This document shows, piece by piece, positions 9,201 to 17,161 of a stretch of 46,765 bases of DNA. The notes beneath the pieces are model-generated. The model made no database searches and had not been told where the DNA came from. It saw nothing but the letters and a program-made list of their open reading frames with translations. The position numbers and the translations under genes are program-made. This stretch comes from Planctomycetota bacterium. Its GTDB lineage: Bacteria > JAJVIF01 > JAPKYR01. The stretch spans positions 1 to 46,765 of the forward strand of contig JAUWTM010000011.1 in assembly GCA_030614715.1 (NCBI GenBank). Direction: 5' to 3'. Within the stretch, counting starts at the first letter, position 1. Each line of letters begins with the position of its first letter.

Positions 9201-9560
9201 TCTCCTTATTATTATGAAACCGGAGGATGCCTGGCGACAATTGATCAATACATGTACGCGATAACTCGCGCGCAAAGCGGCGAGTACAATTTCTTGAACA
9301 TTATGAGAATTTCCGATCCCGGATCGGTCGAGGTCGTCGATACACTAACGTTAAATTCGGGAAACCTTCATGACATAATTATCGAGGGTCCGATTGCATA
9401 CATTATCGGACTCGATCAGCTCCTGAAACTTGACTTAACCAATGCCGAATCACCAGTAATCACAAATATCTCTGAAGACATCCGCGGTACTCGTGTCCGA
9501 AAGGAAAATTCCCGGCTATACGTTCTCGGCAGTGGGCTGGAGACCTTTGATCTCCTGTAA
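6276..9560 (+). CDS. giant lipoprotein: shared N-terminal module, PKD domain, LVIVD-type propeller repeats
   Basis: 1094 residues with a lipoprotein signal (LLVIGC, Cys19) and AGGAG before the ATG. Residues about 45-340 form the module shared with four other lipoproteins here: ILGLWVG, GGMCADC, HPY, then NPDGF, FGYAVDVCW, VTDP..DFPPDAN..EPY. A PKD domain follows (about 375-465: DGSYDPDGGEIVLYEWDWDSDG). The rest is a run of about 40-50-residue repeats of the LVIVD type (YDISDPLNPVW, VDITDP, YDITIPDQ, ADISDPA), expected to fold as one or more beta-propellers. The protein is probably anchored to the outer membrane or cell surface. LVIVD proteins are generally of unknown function. It ends at a strong terminator shared with the slipin gene. 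Confidence 0.85.
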   Translation: MRVSTYLLTALVLLLVIGCAGHDSVPVLPQDQATTDAMSGGQSHESIPENRYILGLWVGTVNEDRTQVVITPLRGAEFHLNATNILEGGMCADCLEISNLHAPFPGELWLDLTIRHPYDDGLNLTIFDPRAIFISGGDYDFIELGRTTAWGEDVPVLLNPDGFTQLFNPTEYPEDSSLPPTLKYWTGQFATGGDLSATLNPYIAYASDEPRRMFLPGSEETLTVKLALPSGPLQFGYAVDVCWTDPGGPVTDPEIDFPPDANSLEPYMVEVNLCEPLTSEQGDESCVHVLVSDHQGQLTLGPVMLEAPDLFSGTVICSYFTQIDEDTFDYAGQITNEFGAEPGTYPMLVKSYSIVDDPNLGEVNAWFVTKVDIVPAGSLHPVAVADLYPAAQFMDQPVHFFDDGSYDPDGGEIVLYEWDWDSDGTFDEEGQDVYHSWPLTGNYEVNFRVTDDEGMTDELDEPLSVYVYDGEIDFSSLTPPWLNYTPRLNITEGDCYAVTSGFFLHFYDISDPLNPVWITRIDDLKMYHVNHLASKDGYIYIAQEDIDNPRLSIVDVDPVQETHLVGSVDISCGYPLSVTIKDNYAWVGCTGSGSAGHAISFVDITDPESAFEAGYVNLMVLPHNIAFENGYTYVGDNGEGTGISVYDITIPDQIEYLHTFHVGSAHDLIVDNGYTFFFNVYAQIIDITPPDSYVEINEMASFYGWDFEVRDGYLYGTASIDDVGGWVVYDIDPPEDAFVVAQIPDLIGFNTTLTDGYAFVTDQGIATHINDITPPETSETAAFIYSLDGKLTDLAIDGDTVLVSRDESSFWPITIHKPGNIISVSNNDPQTAQILDVLNVESGPDVITIHNGYLLAAGNEKFYVVDISNAEMLSIASEIPIEGDPSDIAIDGSYAYITTSSGLVSIDISSPVSPVLTGLLPLTHTPLHLEVQDGFAYMLTHIDTHQTGLDIADISDPALMTYVDTVILNGHIGMFSPYYYETGGCLATIDQYMYAITRAQSGEYNFLNIMRISDPGSVEVVDTLTLNSGNLHDIIIEGPIAYIIGLDQLLKLDLTNAESPVITNISEDIRGTRVRKENSRLYVLGSGLETFDLL

Positions 9561-9591
9561 CTCAAAGCCCGACATTCGGCAAATTAAAAAA

Positions 9592-9616
9592 CCCGCATGT
9601 TTCCATGCGGGGTTAT
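9592..9616. terminator. bidirectional terminator, lipoprotein/slipin
   Basis: Stem CCCGCATG (9592-9599)/CATGCGGG (9604-9611) with loop TTTC. A-runs on the left and GTTATTGTTT on the right let it serve both convergent genes. Confidence 0.85.
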
Positions 9617-9635
9617 TGTTTACTATCGACAATTC

Positions 9636-10427
9636 TTACTTCGGTTGCATTCCATCCGGGAGAGATTTATTCATCTCAGCCATATTGAGGAACGGCTTGA
9701 TGAGATCCATCGGGAGCGGGAAGATCGTAGTTGAATTCTTCTCCGCTGAGACCTCGACCAGTGTCTGAAGGTACCTGAGCTGGAGGGTAATCTCGTTCTG
9801 GCTCATGATACGAGCGGCTTCGAGGAGTTTCTGCGACGCCTGGAACTCACCCTCGGCGGCGATGATCTTAGCGCGCCGCTCACGCTCGGCCTCGGCCTGT
9901 TTCGCCATCGCACGCTTCATCGTCTCGGGAAGCTCAACATCCTTGATCTCGACCATGCTGACCTTGATGCCCCACGGGTCGGTCTGTGAGTCGATGATCG
10001 ACTGCAGCGTCTGGTTGATCTTCTCACGGTTTGCCAGAAGGTCATCCAGCTCGTGCTCACCCAGGACGCTTCGGAGCGTGGTCTGTGATATCTGGCTGGT
10101 CGCGAGGTTGTAATTCCTGACGTTATTAACCGCCTTGTTCGCGTCCATGACCTTGTAGTAAATAACCGCGTTGACCCTGATCGTGACGTTGTCGTTGGTA
10201 ATTACCTCCTGCGACGGCACGTCCAGGGTGATAACACGGATGTCGACCTTCCGGATTGTCTGGAATACCGGAACGACGAATACTATACCCGGACCTCTCA
10301 GCCCCTGGTATTTACCAAGCGTGTACAGGACGATCCTCTCGAACTCGTAAGCGATTTTCACGAACCAGCTGATAACAAAAAGTATAATGATAATTGAAAT
10401 GATTACGCCAAGCATTCCATCAGGCAT
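9636..10427 (-). CDS. slipin (stomatin/prohibitin SPFH-family membrane protein)
   Basis: 263 residues: an N-terminal hydrophobic hairpin (about 7-24), then the SPFH domain (YEFERIVLYTLGKYQGLRGPG through IKDVELPETM) and an Ala/Glu/Arg-rich coiled coil (KRAMAKQAEAERERRAKIIAAEGE). The GLRGPG block and the RVITLDVPSQEVITNDNV strand are diagnostic of prokaryotic slipins. Slipins oligomerise in the membrane and are thought to organise lipid microdomains together with NfeD partners. AGGAG lies 9 nt before the ATG. It follows the NfeD-like gene by 60 bp on the same strand, the usual NfeD-slipin operon. Confidence 0.93.
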   Translation of the reverse strand: MPDGMLGVIISIIIILFVISWFVKIAYEFERIVLYTLGKYQGLRGPGIVFVVPVFQTIRKVDIRVITLDVPSQEVITNDNVTIRVNAVIYYKVMDANKAVNNVRNYNLATSQISQTTLRSVLGEHELDDLLANREKINQTLQSIIDSQTDPWGIKVSMVEIKDVELPETMKRAMAKQAEAERERRAKIIAAEGEFQASQKLLEAARIMSQNEITLQLRYLQTLVEVSAEKNSTTIFPLPMDLIKPFLNMAEMNKSLPDGMQPK

Positions 10428-10487
10428 GATATGTTCTCCTCTATGTTTTCTATTTCATCGGTCTATGTAAACTAATTGTAATCAGTG

Positions 10488-10823
10488 TCAAACCTGCTTT
10501 GACCCACTGCCGACAAGGTCAACTTTCTGTACAACAAGGAACTTATCTTTCACAGCGACAACTCTTGTATCATCACTCACTGCTAAATGCCCGAATTCGC
10601 TGACGGCCTCCCAGTAGGCACCGTCCACGTAGACTTTCCCCCGCTGGTGAGGCGTGCATTCCTTCTTTACCGTGCCGATCTCACCGATAAGGTTTTCATC
10701 GGGATTGAAATGACCGCGCAATCCGAAATACTCTGCTGCCATCCAAACCGTTACACCCACCACGAGTATCACAAGCAGGATTGCGCCCCCTAAGATCCAT
10801 GACATCCAGCCAAAAAAAAGCAT
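10488..10823 (-). CDS. short NfeD-like membrane protein
   Basis: 111 residues. A transmembrane segment (about 10-31) is followed by an OB-fold NfeD C-terminal domain (LIGEIGTVKKECTPHQRGKVYVDGAYWEAVS, then VVAVKDKFLVVQKV). This is the short NfeD class lacking the ClpP-like protease half, which pairs with slipins. GGAGG five bases before the ATG fixes the start, and the gene precedes the slipin gene on the same strand. Role: probable partner of the slipin in membrane quality control or microdomain assembly (family knowledge; not shown here). Confidence 0.88.
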   Translation of the reverse strand: MLFFGWMSWILGGAILLVILVVGVTVWMAAEYFGLRGHFNPDENLIGEIGTVKKECTPHQRGKVYVDGAYWEAVSEFGHLAVSDDTRVVAVKDKFLVVQKVDLVGSGSKQV

Positions 10824-10962
10824 GTTCGCCTCCGGTTCGGATTAAGATACACTAAATCAGATTTATCCCCGATTCGCAACATTTACGTAGTTAAAAGACA
10901 CTCTTCAGACGTTTAAGTTGCATTATAAATTGAAATGGACCACCGGTGCCCCTACATAACAG

Positions 10963-10985
10963 TGCCCCGACCGTCAGGGAGGGGG
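10963..10985. repeat. dispersed repeat copy (inverse orientation to 1531-1556)
   Basis: 23 bp TGCCCCGACCGTCAGGGAGG plus GGG, the exact reverse complement of the core at 1531-1553. It sits in the 286-bp gap between the NfeD and sdhB genes, which otherwise shows nothing recognisable. Confidence 0.7.
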
Positions 10986-11109
10986 TAACAATACAAAATA
11001 AAAAATCCCTTGTTACCCGGGGATCGATAATTACCTCTTCCTGACGGCTTACACACTCCATGTCGCCCGGTGTGAATGCCGACAGGTAGTCAACTACCTG
11101 ATCGGATCC

Positions 11110-11847
11110 TTATTTCTTCCCCAGCAATATCCTTCCGAGTATACGTCTTCTCAGAATTCCGAAATGATACGGAAGCGGGATTTCCTTCGGGCAGAAGTTG
11201 CGGCAGCCCAGCATCGCTTCACAACCGAACACACCCGATTCAGTAAACAGCTGCTCCGCAAATTCATCGAGGGCGCGGACATCTCGTGTGTCGATAATAA
11301 ACCTGTACGCGCGATTCATTCCCGCCGACCCAAGGTATTCGGGATCGTGATGGGCGGCTCCGCATGCCTCGATGCAGATACCGCATTCGATACACCTTTC
11401 AGCCTCGTAGACCGGTATCCGGTCGTCCTCTTTCTGTATATTTTCAATTTTCTCGTTGAACGGTTTGTCGGTGTGCATCCAGCCTTTCAGGCGATGGGAC
11501 ATCTCCATGAACCATCGACCCTTGTCGACCGCTACGTCCTTGATGTGATCGAAATACCGGAGCGGCTCCACAATGACCTCATCGGGCAGATCCTTCATCT
11601 GTGTCTTGCACGCAAGCTTCGGCTGACCGTTCACATTAACAGCGCATGACCCACAGACATTCGACCGGCAGCAGATGTCGTAGTAAAGGCTCTGGTCCTG
11701 TTTCTGCTGGATCTCCTCCATCGCGAGGTATACCGACAGGTACGGGCGATCCTGCACCTCGAACGTGTCGTAGTGCGGCTCGCTTGACGGGTCCTGCGGA
11801 TCGTGACGGTAGATTTTAAATTTCAGTGTCCTTTTATTGTCAGCCAT
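11110..11847 (-). CDS. sdhB: succinate dehydrogenase/fumarate reductase iron-sulfur subunit
   Basis: 245 residues. The N-terminal ferredoxin domain carries the [2Fe-2S] ligands Cys60, Cys65, Cys68 and Cys80 (CCRSNVCGSCAVNVNG). The C-terminal domain has CIECGICIEAC (152, 155, 158, 162) and CEAMLGCRNFCP (209, 215, 219), giving the [4Fe-4S] and [3Fe-4S] sets. It passes electrons between the flavoprotein and the quinone site in the membrane subunit. Last gene of the sdhCAB operon, 24 bp after sdhA. The KEIPLPYHFG C-terminal stretch is usual. Direction of catalysis (succinate oxidation or fumarate reduction) cannot be read from sequence. Confidence 0.95.
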   Translation of the reverse strand: MADNKRTLKFKIYRHDPQDPSSEPHYDTFEVQDRPYLSVYLAMEEIQQKQDQSLYYDICCRSNVCGSCAVNVNGQPKLACKTQMKDLPDEVIVEPLRYFDHIKDVAVDKGRWFMEMSHRLKGWMHTDKPFNEKIENIQKEDDRIPVYEAERCIECGICIEACGAAHHDPEYLGSAGMNRAYRFIIDTRDVRALDEFAEQLFTESGVFGCEAMLGCRNFCPKEIPLPYHFGILRRRILGRILLGKK

Positions 11848-11871
11848 TTCCGGTATCTTGCCTTCTTACCT

Positions 11872-13635
11872 TTATTTATCCTTCGCAGGTGGCGGGGCCT
11901 TCTCGCCGTAGCCCCGATCACCCGGCGGCAGGTGGGTCAGAACGACTTCCTCGTATTCAAGCCGTGGAAGCGGATCGCCCTCCTGCTTGTATGCAAGGGT
12001 CCTGTTCAGCCATTCGTCATCGTTTCGCGCTGGATAATCCTCACGATAGTGTCCACCGCGACTCTCGGTCCGTTTCAGTGCGCCCTGCGCGATTGTCAGC
12101 GCAAGTTCGACCATGTACGGGATTCGCAGCGCCATTTCGAGCTCGAGGGACCGTCCTCTCACCTTGTGAGTCAGTCCTATGCGGTCCGCACGGGCACGAA
12201 TGTCCAGAAGCTGCTCTACGGCTGCCTCGAGAAGCTCACCGGTCCTGAAAATACCGACATTTTCAGTCATCAGGACGGCCATTTCCTCGTGTAATGCGAA
12301 CGAGTTCTGTTCCGGATCGTGCCTGTGAAGCTCTTCGATTATCTCGTCCTGCTTTTTAACCTCATCGTGGATCGCGGCAAGATCACCGGCTCCGGATGTT
12401 CGTCCCGACGCGTCCTTCGCGGCAGTGGTGCCCGAGAAATAACCGGAAGCTATAGTTTCAAGCATTGAGTTTCCACCGAGACGGTTGAAGCCGTGCATGT
12501 CCCAGCACGCGCATTCGCCACCCGCGTAGAGACCCTCGACACCCCTCGCGCGGCAATCGATGTCGATCCTGACACCGCCCATCATAAAGTGCTGCACCGG
12601 CTTCACCGGAGCCATCTCCGTGACCACATCGATCCCGGCGAAGTCACGCGCGATGTCGTGGACGTCACGCAGCCTTGAGATAATCTTATCGCGTCCAAGA
12701 TGTGTTAGATCGAGCCATATGTGCGGACCGAAATCCCCTTCGATACCCCGTCCCGCGCGAATTTCACTGATCATCCCGCGACTGACCACGTCGCGGCTCG
12801 CAAGGTTCCCCTTCGCTGACGCGTAATCCCACATGAACTCGTGATGGTCCTTGTTTCGAAGCACCCCACCATCACCGCGACACCCCTCGGTCAGGAGAAT
12901 CCAGACCGGGTACATGCCGGTCGGGTGAAACTGAACGGCTTCCATGTTCCCTAGCGGTACTTTTCCAGTGTTGTATGCCAGGAACTGCCCGTCACCTCGA
13001 CAGATAATCGCGTTGGTGCTTTCCGAGTAGAGTTTCCCGCTGCCACCGGTCGCCAGAATTGTGCTGCCTGCATGGAATGCGATCAGTTCCCCGGTCCTGA
13101 GGTCCATTGCGACGCAACCGATCACGCGGTCGCCGTTCAGGATCAATGAGATAACCTGCACCCGCCAGAAAATTTCTATCCCCTTGCGCATGACCTCCTG
13201 GTCGATCGCATAGAGGAGCGCGTGCCCGGTGAAATCGGCCGCAAACGCGGCACGCCATACAGACGTACCACCGAAATTACGCTGTTCTATTTTTCCATCG
13301 GACGTGCGGTTGAACGGGCATCCGAAGTACTCCATTTCCCTGATAAGTCTCGGTGCCGCACGGGTAACCTGCTCGACTACGTCCTGGTCGGCTCCCCAGT
13401 CGCTGCCACGAACGGTGTCGTCAAAGTGAAGCTTCCAGTCGTCACCAGCCGATTGCTCTCCCATGTTGTCCAGCGAACACTGGATTCCTCCCTGCGCGGC
13501 GTTCGAGTGCGACTGCCTCGGCTGTACGAGGGAGATTATTGCTACCGACGAGCCATCTTCATGTGCTGCGACCGCGGCCCTTTCCCCAGTGAGCCCGGCA
13601 CCTATAATAATTACGTCATAATCGAAAATCTTCAT
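11872..13635 (-). CDS. sdhA: succinate dehydrogenase/fumarate reductase flavoprotein subunit
   Basis: 587 residues. The FAD-binding Rossmann motif is DVIIIGAGLTGERAA; the covalent FAD histidine is His43 in QSHSNAAQGG. Substrate-site blocks follow: NMEAVQFHPTG, LLTEGCRGDGG, ASRDVVSRGM (catalytic Arg region) and HFMMGGVR. GLYAGGECACWDMHGFNRLGGNS is kept. The wording of these blocks, notably DMHGFNRLGGNS and NFGGTSVWR, is closer to Wolinella-type FrdA than to proteobacterial SdhA, which fits the single large cytochrome b subunit. It is somewhat shorter than Wolinella FrdA, with a compact segment before the NFGGT motif. Middle gene of sdhCAB, 12 bp after sdhC. Confidence 0.95.
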   Translation of the reverse strand: MKIFDYDVIIIGAGLTGERAAVAAHEDGSSVAIISLVQPRQSHSNAAQGGIQCSLDNMGEQSAGDDWKLHFDDTVRGSDWGADQDVVEQVTRAAPRLIREMEYFGCPFNRTSDGKIEQRNFGGTSVWRAAFAADFTGHALLYAIDQEVMRKGIEIFWRVQVISLILNGDRVIGCVAMDLRTGELIAFHAGSTILATGGSGKLYSESTNAIICRGDGQFLAYNTGKVPLGNMEAVQFHPTGMYPVWILLTEGCRGDGGVLRNKDHHEFMWDYASAKGNLASRDVVSRGMISEIRAGRGIEGDFGPHIWLDLTHLGRDKIISRLRDVHDIARDFAGIDVVTEMAPVKPVQHFMMGGVRIDIDCRARGVEGLYAGGECACWDMHGFNRLGGNSMLETIASGYFSGTTAAKDASGRTSGAGDLAAIHDEVKKQDEIIEELHRHDPEQNSFALHEEMAVLMTENVGIFRTGELLEAAVEQLLDIRARADRIGLTHKVRGRSLELEMALRIPYMVELALTIAQGALKRTESRGGHYREDYPARNDDEWLNRTLAYKQEGDPLPRLEYEEVVLTHLPPGDRGYGEKAPPPAKDK

Positions 13636-13647
13636 AACAATTCCCTT

Positions 13648-14538
13648 TTATTCCCCACCCCTGCCTGTAACTTCAGAGGATTCATCGTCATCGACTTCGG
13701 TATCACTCCCACCTGTAAAGATCGGCAAATCGCCAGCCGGACGGGCCACATTTGATTCACCTAAGTCACCATGCCCGATCGCCGGCTCGTTATGTCCGTC
13801 GGCACCTTCATTTGCACCACCACTGGGATACGTCACCGGTGCCGCGATCGGATCAGGAAGGAATTTCGCAATGCTCAATGCTCCCGCCGAGAAGAAAATT
13901 ATAAACAGCAACGCCATAAAACCGATAAGAACCCCCTCTCTGCCCTTGTCCGTGGCAAGTCCAAGCTTCAGTAACACGCTTCTGCATCCATTGAACGCGT
14001 GATACATGAGTGCTGCAAGGAAAACCAGGTACATGGTAAATATGACAGGTGAAACGCGCTCAGCAGATTGAACTGCCGTGGTCGTGGCCTCGGTTCCGTG
14101 CTGCACGAGAAGGTGCCAGACCCCGAACATCGCGATCGCGCTTCCGGTCAGGACCTGCGTGTACCAGAACGCAGTGCCCGTGTGCTTCAGCTTCAGATTA
14201 TGGCGCCAGGAAAGATCGATCTCCTTGTACGGCTTGCTCGCTATGCGTATTCCGTTGAATGTATGGACAAGGAAAATCGCGACAAGCCCGAGTACCATTA
14301 AAATGTAGATCCAGCCGGGAATAGTCTCGTGCCAGAACGCCAGCATGTGCTCGTACAGTTCCTGGCTGATCAGGATAGTGGCGTTATCGATGGTATGTAT
14401 GATCACATAGATAACAAGCAGTAGTCCCGTTATTACCTGTATAACCCACAGCCAAGCAGGCAGCTTGTATTTAAATGGTAAGGAGGATTTCATATCGATC
14501 CCAGTGACTCCTGGTACTCCCGGCACATCGGAATACAT
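13648..14538 (-). CDS. sdhC: succinate dehydrogenase/fumarate reductase cytochrome b (B-type, five helices)
   Basis: Up to 296 residues with five predicted transmembrane helices and candidate haem-ligand histidines in YVIIHTID, FLVHTFNG, WHLLVQHG and MYHAFNGCRS. A single such subunit with no separate SdhD is the B-type arrangement (two haems b, menaquinone). The start is uncertain. ATG 14538 lacks a Shine-Dalgarno but would sit just after a promoter and give an extra MYSDVPGVPGVTGID; ATG 14493 begins MKSSLPFKYK, with AGGAG about 14 nt upstream. After the last helix comes an unusual hydrophilic tail of about 70 residues rich in Gly, Asp and Glu, absent from typical family members. First gene of the operon. 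Confidence 0.9.
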   Translation of the reverse strand: MYSDVPGVPGVTGIDMKSSLPFKYKLPAWLWVIQVITGLLLVIYVIIHTIDNATILISQELYEHMLAFWHETIPGWIYILMVLGLVAIFLVHTFNGIRIASKPYKEIDLSWRHNLKLKHTGTAFWYTQVLTGSAIAMFGVWHLLVQHGTEATTTAVQSAERVSPVIFTMYLVFLAALMYHAFNGCRSVLLKLGLATDKGREGVLIGFMALLFIIFFSAGALSIAKFLPDPIAAPVTYPSGGANEGADGHNEPAIGHGDLGESNVARPAGDLPIFTGGSDTEVDDDESSEVTGRGGE

Positions 14539-14550
14539 AATAAAACAAGA

Positions 14551-14568
14551 TTGTGAATTTTATCACAA
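14551..14568. promoter_or_regulatory. perfect CRP-type palindrome at the sdhCAB promoter
   Basis: TTGTGAATTTTATCACAA is a perfect 6-6-6 dyad matching the CRP-family consensus TGTGA-N6-TCACA. It overlaps the candidate -10 box and sits 13 bp upstream of ATG 14538, so bound protein would most simply block initiation. Confidence 0.6.
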
Positions 14569-14586
14569 GCTGGCAGGTAAAGCCAA
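14557..14586 (-). promoter_or_regulatory. candidate sdhCAB promoter
   Basis: On the minus strand, TTGGCT (14586-14581), an 18-base spacer and TAAAAT (14562-14557). It would start transcription around 14550. Confidence 0.4.
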
Positions 14587-14684
14587 AAACAGAATATTTT
14601 TACTTCAACCAGGTGAGCTTTGCAAGTTTTACTTAAACTTAATTTGATCTGGTACTGACAAATCGGATTAACGGGGCTGATCCC

Positions 14685-15197
14685 TTACTGATTTGAACCC
14701 TGTTCTCCGGTGAACTGCAGGCTGAGGATCCGCCAACGGTTGCGCATCTTCATGAGCGTAAAAATATCGACACCCAGGCCTAAGTTGTTCTCGTCCTCAT
14801 ACCTGTAATCGCACACCACATAGGCAATGTTCCTGAAAACCTGGACCTCACGGTTTGTCAATTGATCTGAAATATAATCGTTGGTATCAAAGGTATATTC
14901 CTGCGTGCTTTCAAGCCAGTTTTCAAGGTTATACACTCTCTGGTTATCACCTCCTGCCACATCGAAGGCGATAACCGCCTCAGCGAAAAAAAGCTGGCGA
15001 AGGTCGTTCAGTTGCTCGTTTGAGTACGCATCCTCGAAGGCATCCAGTACCGCGTTAACTTCCTCGATATCATCCGCCTGTGCTTTGTCGCTATCCGTTG
15101 CAGGACTGGCGAATCCCACGTAGGCCAGAACCAGCAGGAGCGGGATTACCAGCCAGATTTTTTCCCTTATTACTGTAAGTCGGTATTTCAGTGTCAT
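14685..15197 (-). CDS. exported NTF2/SnoaL-like protein
   Basis: 170 residues. An N-terminal hydrophobic signal or anchor (about 14-31) is followed by an Asp/Ala-rich linker and a cone-shaped NTF2-like fold: EEVNAVLDAFEDAYSNEQLNDLRQLFFAEAVIAFD, then VQVFRNIAYVVCDYRYE and KMRNRWRILSLQF. The final WRILSLQF strand is typical of SnoaL/DUF4440-like domains. No catalytic residue can be assigned, so enzyme versus ligand-binding role is open. Its ATG overlaps the TGA of the upstream coiled-coil gene (ATGA), implying translational coupling and a shared process. Confidence 0.7.
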   Translation of the reverse strand: MTLKYRLTVIREKIWLVIPLLLVLAYVGFASPATDSDKAQADDIEEVNAVLDAFEDAYSNEQLNDLRQLFFAEAVIAFDVAGGDNQRVYNLENWLESTQEYTFDTNDYISDQLTNREVQVFRNIAYVVCDYRYEDENNLGLGVDIFTLMKMRNRWRILSLQFTGEQGSNQ

Positions 15198-16057
15198 TCG
15201 TCTATTCCTCGTTCCTTCAGAAGGTCAAGAAGCTTGTCCCTTTTACGTTCAAGCTTCAGGGTCTCAGCCTGAAGGTCTCCAGTAAGTTTTTTCTCATCAT
15301 CAAGTGCGGATTGCAGCTCCGCAATTCTCCATGTCTCCCTGCCTATGCTTTCCAGCTTCTCCCTGGCTTCCTCCCTCTCCCTTTCAAGCTGCTCACCTCT
15401 ATCATTCAAGACTGTAAGTTCCCTGTCTTTATCCACAAGTTGTGACTCAATTTCCGCCAGACGGGTTCTGTTTGCGTCAAGGGCACTGTTATCTTTTTCG
15501 AGCTCTTCTATCCGTCCGAGAAGGTTCTGTATCCTTTGATTTCGATCCCTGAGCTGCGATTCAATTGTCAGAAGTCTGCCCTCATCCCCCTGGGCTTTCT
15601 TCAGGTCCTCGCAATGCTTCTCGATATCCTTTTTCTGGTCACGATTGGCACTTTCGAGATCAGCGATCCTGCGAAGCTCCTCCTGCAGCTGTTCTTTAAG
15701 GCCGGGAATTCTCTCGACCTCATTGCTCATCATCTCAAGCTGTTGATTCTGGCTCTCGATCGTCCGCAGGAGAGCGTCGGTTTCAGTTTCAAGCCTGGCG
15801 ATGCCCTCATTCTTCAGTTTCAGGCTTGTCTCGAGGACAGCCATTCTCTCGCATTCGGTCTCAAGCTCACTGATTTTTCCCCTGAGTGAATTCTGTTCGT
15901 CCAGCAGTTGACGAGCATCCTCGGTGGCTCTCTCGACCGTGCCGATAAGGTTATCTATTACGTCCATCAGGTCGACAAGCGTTAACCGTGCCTTATCTAA
16001 CACCGGCCTGGTTGTCGATTCCCGGGGTATACCCGTTGTCCTCTCTGATGTCGCCAT
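15194..16057 (-). CDS. cytoplasmic coiled-coil protein
   Basis: 287 residues, almost wholly alpha-helical coiled coil from about residue 25 (LDKARLTLVDLMDVIDNLIGTVERA) to the end (KRDKLLDLLKERG). It is rich in Leu, Glu, Arg and Gln in heptad order, with no transmembrane segment or signal peptide. The repeated IADLESA/IARLETE/IAELQSA pattern suggests growth by internal duplication. No enzymatic motif; function unknown, probably a scaffold. It overlaps the next gene by four bases (ATGA). Matches in searches would be dominated by generic SMC/Rad50-like coiled coils and should not be over-read. Confidence 0.75.
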   Translation of the reverse strand: MATSERTTGIPRESTTRPVLDKARLTLVDLMDVIDNLIGTVERATEDARQLLDEQNSLRGKISELETECERMAVLETSLKLKNEGIARLETETDALLRTIESQNQQLEMMSNEVERIPGLKEQLQEELRRIADLESANRDQKKDIEKHCEDLKKAQGDEGRLLTIESQLRDRNQRIQNLLGRIEELEKDNSALDANRTRLAEIESQLVDKDRELTVLNDRGEQLEREREEAREKLESIGRETWRIAELQSALDDEKKLTGDLQAETLKLERKRDKLLDLLKERGIDE

Positions 16058-16191
16058 GTTTGTCGTCCACGTTACCTTACGGAATTGTTTATTAAAGCGA
16101 CAACTTCAACAGCACTACCCGAGCCTGTTTACCCGACCAAATTTCTCTCTAAATCAGCAAGTCAACCTGGTTTGATCTATTCTGCCGGTTG

Positions 16192-17052
16192 TTAAACCGG
16201 ATTTTCTTCAGTTTCCTCAGGTTCAGCCAGCCACGGGAGGACTTCATTGAGCTCTTCTGCAACGATCTCAATGTCAGCCAGGTTGTTCCAACGCTCAAGG
16301 TTATTTCTAATCTCCTGCCCATTTTCGGGATCGAGTCCATGAAACAGCAGCAGGTGTCTCACTTCCGCAAAGGGATTATCCGGATCGGATTCATCCCTGC
16401 TCCCGATCTCAACCAGGTGCCAACCGAAAATTGTCGGGAACGGACCATATACTTCACCGATTGGTGCCGTGAACACAACTGCTTCGAATGGAGCGACCAT
16501 CATGCCGCGTGTTATTCGACCGAGGTCACCACCACCTTCCTGTGCTCCGGGTTCCTGGCTGTTTTCAACCACGAGGTTAACGAACGGGACTCCGGACTCC
16601 GCCTGCGCCTTGATCTCAGCCATTCTCTCAAGCGCCGGTTGTATTGAATCCGGCCACTGGCTCATCGATGAATAGGATTGCAGGATTTCACGACAGGCTT
16701 CCTGTTTGAGAACAATAAAGTCATCATCCCTGAATGACGCGTAATACTCGTAGAGCTCAATTACTGGCTCCGCGGGAATGTCTACTCCGTTCATCCTCAT
16801 GACAGGTCCATCGACATCGACCAGAAACGGCTCTATTTCCCTTGGCTCATCCCCGTTCTCCGTGTCGTCCTCCTCAACCGGGGGATTGTAGATTTCATCG
16901 ATCTCCGCAAGCTCCTCCTCGTTCATGAAACTCCTGACCTTGTGCTTTGACTGGACGCCACATCCTGCAAGCAGCATTGATACCAGGAACATAGCTGTAA
17001 TTGTTAACGTTGCGGATAATGTCACTCGTAATTTAAGCAGGTTACACGGCAT
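16192..17052 (-). CDS. parvulin-type peptidyl-prolyl isomerase lipoprotein
   Basis: 286 residues with a lipobox (SMLLAGC, Cys31) and an acidic linker. A PpiC/parvulin domain lies at about 155-240, shown by GGGDLGRITRGMMVAPFEAVVF, then GEVYGPFPTIFGWHLVEI. GDLG and GWHLVEI are the hallmark parvulin strands. The insertion segment is short, so the domain is compact. The protein probably assists folding of secreted or outer-membrane proteins, in the manner of PrsA or SurA (family knowledge). That fits an organism making so many large lipoproteins; the link is inference. It lies upstream of the coiled-coil gene by 134 bp on the same strand. Confidence 0.85.
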   Translation of the reverse strand: MPCNLLKLRVTLSATLTITAMFLVSMLLAGCGVQSKHKVRSFMNEEELAEIDEIYNPPVEEDDTENGDEPREIEPFLVDVDGPVMRMNGVDIPAEPVIELYEYYASFRDDDFIVLKQEACREILQSYSSMSQWPDSIQPALERMAEIKAQAESGVPFVNLVVENSQEPGAQEGGGDLGRITRGMMVAPFEAVVFTAPIGEVYGPFPTIFGWHLVEIGSRDESDPDNPFAEVRHLLLFHGLDPENGQEIRNNLERWNNLADIEIVAEELNEVLPWLAEPEETEENPV

Positions 17053-17161
17053 AAGCGTAAAGCCTCCCGACGGTTCAACTTGTAGATACCGATATTAGCC
17101 CGTAATAACGCCGTACGCAAGAAAAATCATGAACCGGTGCCGGTACCCCCACCGGGACGTG

